A stretch of 64,000 nt of DNA, taken from Mesobacillus maritimus (GTDB lineage: Bacteria > Bacillota > Bacilli > Bacillales > Cytobacillaceae). Below are positions 61,782 to 64,000 of this stretch, one piece after another; the first letter of the stretch is position 1; every line of letters starts with the position of its first letter. The notes beneath the pieces are model-generated. The model saw only the letters and a program-made list of their open reading frames with translations. It did not search any database and had not been told where the DNA came from. A program made the translations under genes and the position numbers. The stretch is from the NCBI RefSeq assembly GCF_019749255.1, contig NZ_JACWFH010000007.1:1-64000 (forward strand). The letters are read 5' to 3'.

Positions 61782-62282
61782 TTGTCAGATAAACCTATAA
61801 AGTCTGAAGAAGCAGTAGAGTTAGAGGTCAGACTTAAAACAGAAAAGAAAGACGTAATTGGTGACCGATTTGCTGGAAATGAACTGGAAGATAAGCATCA
61901 TAAAGATAATAAGAATGAGGATATCCTAGTAACAGACCATAAGCCTGATGTAGAGGACCAAGAAAACATCGACAGAGAGGAAGAAAGTTCCGAGATAGAA
62001 ATTGATGATGATCTCTTTCGTCAATTTGAGTATCTCATCGGTGATTCTGTTTTGGTTGTTACGGAGACCCAACAGTTAAACTTGCTAGGGCAAACGTTTA
62101 GACCTATTTTTTGTGGAACTGTTTGCGAAGTGGAAACAGGACACATCACACTATATCCAGTTACCATTAAATTATTAAATGCACCGTTCCATCAATCCCC
62201 TTTTCCGCTGTCGATTCCTTTTGAAAAAATCGCTCACTTTACTCCTAACTTTGATTGTAATATGAGGTTTCCACTTGTCTAA
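61782..62282 (+). CDS. mnxE: mnx operon protein 2 (possible MnxE)
   Basis: A 166-residue protein. The first 80 residues are highly charged and acidic (EDKHHKDNKNED, REEESSEIEIDDD). The remaining 85 form a beta-rich domain: YLIGDSVLVVTETQQLNLLG, FCGTVCEVETGHITLYPVTI, LSIPFEKIAHFTP. This domain has the same strand order as proteins 1 and 3 of the operon. In characterised mnx operons two small proteins, MnxE and MnxF, precede MnxG and form a complex with it; this one is at the MnxE position. The acidic His/Asp-rich N-terminus could bind metal. TTG 61782 is nine bases after GGAGG. Confidence 0.6.
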   Translation: MSDKPIKSEEAVELEVRLKTEKKDVIGDRFAGNELEDKHHKDNKNEDILVTDHKPDVEDQENIDREEESSEIEIDDDLFRQFEYLIGDSVLVVTETQQLNLLGQTFRPIFCGTVCEVETGHITLYPVTIKLLNAPFHQSPFPLSIPFEKIAHFTPNFDCNMRFPLV

Positions 62283-62305
62283 AAAGCATAAAGGAGGTTT
62301 ATTTC

Positions 62306-62590
62306 ATGTCACACCAGTCAATTAACCAAATTCATGACGAAGGTTTAATCGAACATTTTAGAATGGGAAAGGGACATCGAGTGTTTATTTTAACCCCTTC
62401 CTATCCGTTTATGTTTATTGGAATTATTAAGGATGTTAGAGCGGATGTTGTTGATGTTTGGGTAGAAACCACCCATTTTTCACAATTAGAAAATCGGATA
62501 TGGCATATCCACATTGACAATATCGAGGTGTTTTATATTGAACGTGAAGGAGAACCAGAGATTCCAAAACTCAGTGAAGATTACTACTAG
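62306..62590 (+). CDS. mnxF: mnx operon protein 3 (possible MnxF)
   Basis: A 94-residue protein: HFRMGKGHRVFILTPSYPFM, GIIKDVRADVVDVWVETTHF, NRIWHIHIDNIEVFYIE. It is the minimal form of the beta-rich domain also seen in proteins 1 and 2. Several His residues (IHDEGLIEH, GHR, THF, WHIHID) could hold copper. By size and position directly before mnxG it corresponds to MnxF, a subunit of the Mn oxidase complex. Ribosome binding site AAAGGAGG. The gene ends 21 bases before the oxidase gene. Confidence 0.65.
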   Translation: MSHQSINQIHDEGLIEHFRMGKGHRVFILTPSYPFMFIGIIKDVRADVVDVWVETTHFSQLENRIWHIHIDNIEVFYIEREGEPEIPKLSEDYY

Positions 62591-62611
62591 AGTTTTGAAG
62601 GGGGGAAATCA

Positions 62612-64000
62612 ATGTTAAGAAGATATCATGTTGTTGGAATCCCGTTAAGGATTGTCGTAAACAATTTTGGTGACCACAATCCTGACGGAAGAATTTATGT
62701 ATTAAAGGAAAATGAACATGAAGTTAGAGAGTTAGTGAGAAAAAATCCATTTACACCTGTTGAATTGGTACAGCCACTAACAATCAGAGCATGTGCAGAA
62801 GATACTGTAGAAATCCTCTTTGAAAATCAACTTCCGTTTAAAGCTGGTATGCATTTTCAGGAAGCTGATTATGATGTGTTAGACTCTGATGGAGCAGACG
62901 CAGGCTATAACCCTGATACAACGATTCCTTGTGGAAACTCAATCATTTATCGGATCTATGCCTCTCGGGAAGGAACTTATTTCTTTACGGACCTAGGGAA
63001 TATTTCTAGTACAGAGGAAGGATCAAGTATTCAGGGATTATTTGGCGCGCTTTTAGTGGAAAGGAAGGGCTCAACATGGACGGATCCCGTAACGGGAGGC
63101 ACGTTAAATAGTGGGGTTTATGCAGATATCCATCATCCATTTTTACCATCTTTCAGGGAATATGCTTGGTATTTTAGTGACCAAATGGAAATTAATGACT
63201 TGACTGGAAACAGACCTTTGAATCCAATGACCAACCAAGAAGCAGAGTCCTTTCATGGTGTAAACTTGCGTTATGAACCAATGACAAACCGTAAACGCCT
63301 TATTGAAGAAGGCGTTGTCTGCCCTGATTGTGATTCAGAGGAAGTACACCATGATTCTTGGGTGTTCGGTGACCCTGCGACTCCAATTCTTCGTGGTTAC
63401 AAAGGGGACCCAGCCATCATTAGGCTGATTCATGGCGGAGTTAAAGAAACACATGTTTTCCACTACCATGTTCATCAATGGTTAGGGGACCCGACGAACA
63501 CACAATCAGAGATACTGGATTCTCAGTCTATCAGTCCTCAATCTCATTATGATATTCAGCCACTATATGGATTAGGTAGCCTCCATGGGGCGATTGGCGA
63601 TGCGATTATTCATTGTCATTTATATCCTCACTTTGGTGCAGGGATGTGGGGGATTAATCGAATCTTTGATACCCTGCAAGATGGAAGTCAGTGTTATCCG
63701 AATGGAGTGCCAATTGCGCCGCTCAAGCCTTTACCAGACAGACCAGAACCGCCGAAACCGACACCTGAACGACCTGGGTTTCCAAATTTCATTCCAGGTA
63801 AAGTAGGTTTCAAGGCTCCAAGACCACCATTAGGAATTGTTGGTGGACGTGAAATGACGGTATTAGAAAAGAATGCAGCCATCCCAAATGCAAGACCAGG
63901 TGCTGTATTTGTTGAGCCCACTTTAGATGATAATGTAAATGTTGTAGAATTTAATGTTTCTTGTATTGAAATGCCTGTTATTTACAATAAACAAGGGTGG
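62612..64000 (+). CDS. mnxG: MnxG-like multicopper manganese oxidase (5' part, runs off the window)
   Basis: 463 codons are open to the last base of the window without a stop. The start ATG 62612 follows AAGGGGGGAAA. The N-terminus reads RRYHVVGIPLRIVVNNFGDHNPDGRIYVL, as in MnxG of Mn-oxidising marine Bacillus. Copper motifs: MHFQEADYD near residue 89, VFHYHVHQWLGD near 282 (HxHxW), and IIHCHLYPHFGAGMW near 335 (T1/T2-T3 site with Met ligand). MnxG proteins are about 1200 residues with extra cupredoxin domains; the visible part is about a third. It oxidises Mn(II) to Mn(IV) oxide on the spore exosporium. Confidence 0.9.
   Translation, partial: MLRRYHVVGIPLRIVVNNFGDHNPDGRIYVLKENEHEVRELVRKNPFTPVELVQPLTIRACAEDTVEILFENQLPFKAGMHFQEADYDVLDSDGADAGYNPDTTIPCGNSIIYRIYASREGTYFFTDLGNISSTEEGSSIQGLFGALLVERKGSTWTDPVTGGTLNSGVYADIHHPFLPSFREYAWYFSDQMEINDLTGNRPLNPMTNQEAESFHGVNLRYEPMTNRKRLIEEGVVCPDCDSEEVHHDSWVFGDPATPILRGYKGDPAIIRLIHGGVKETHVFHYHVHQWLGDPTNTQSEILDSQSISPQSHYDIQPLYGLGSLHGAIGDAIIHCHLYPHFGAGMWGINRIFDTLQDGSQCYPNGVPIAPLKPLPDRPEPPKPTPERPGFPNFIPGKVGFKAPRPPLGIVGGREMTVLEKNAAIPNARPGAVFVEPTLDDNVNVVEFNVSCIEMPVIYNKQGW

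Overview
The window is a piece of a low-to-moderate GC, endospore-forming Bacillaceae chromosome. Evidence: a Bacillus-type 5S rRNA followed by a long tRNA array, strong AGGAGG-type ribosome binding sites, many sporulation genes (CotF-like coat proteins, an SspH-type SASP, a YjcZ-type peptide, a Spo0E-like protein), a CYP102 (P450 BM3 type) gene, class IV PHA synthase, and the start of an MnxG-like spore Mn(II) oxidase gene. A soil or sediment Bacillus, Neobacillus or Mesobacillus-like organism is my best guess; the species cannot be fixed from the sequence alone.

Layout. 1-2190: end of an rRNA operon (5S) and 18 intact tRNA genes plus one interrupted tRNA-Phe copy. 2234-7466: a CBO0543-like membrane protein, then a cobalamin riboswitch and a B12 uptake/salvage operon (btuF, btuC, btuD-cbiZ fusion, PduO-type adenosyltransferase). 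7763-20910: a multi-PAS sensor kinase, HD hydrolase, ADP-ribosylglycohydrolase, ASCH protein, manganese catalase, a DUF421 C-terminal-domain protein, CotF-like coat proteins, yhdT-panF, MazG-like, YdcZ-like, SspH and a FAD monooxygenase. 21313-29717: a PucR regulator and a five-gene ectoine-type catabolic operon (ectoine hydrolase DoeA/EutD, transsulfuration-family PLP enzyme, M20 deacetylase, homoserine dehydrogenase, aldehyde dehydrogenase). 29749-32454: two divergent yraDE/yraGF-like coat gene pairs, adhB and a YjcZ peptide. 32520-44439: DUF421 protein, RsbR-like STAS protein, TetR regulator with a CYP102 gene that has lost its NADPH-binding end, threonine synthase plus symporter, and cysJI sulfite reductase. 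44948-48309: phaR-phaC behind a textbook FadR operator, then small sporulation-era genes. 48534-52086: a HIT protein, a TPR-kinase-coiled-coil protein, and an unusual HTH fused to a degenerate F1-ATPase beta-like domain. 52174-60694: two alcohol/aldehyde dehydrogenases, a TetR regulator, and a 2-oxoacid dehydrogenase E1alpha-E1beta-E2 operon with a D-2-hydroxyacid oxidase but no E3. 60942-64000: an mnx-type operon behind a sigma-K-like promoter; the mnxG-like gene runs off the window end.

How the parts work together: the region mixes housekeeping (tRNAs, sulfite reduction, pantothenate uptake), carbon/storage metabolism (ectoine degradation, PHA, 2-hydroxyacid oxidation) and late-sporulation surface functions (coat proteins, manganese catalase, Mn oxidation). 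The least explained items are the HTH/F1-beta fusion at 51037-52086, the interrupted tRNA-Phe copy at 1464-1596, the structured leader before the M20 gene (about 25855-25985), the repeated hairpins behind the truncated P450, and the family of small beta-barrel-like proteins before mnxG.
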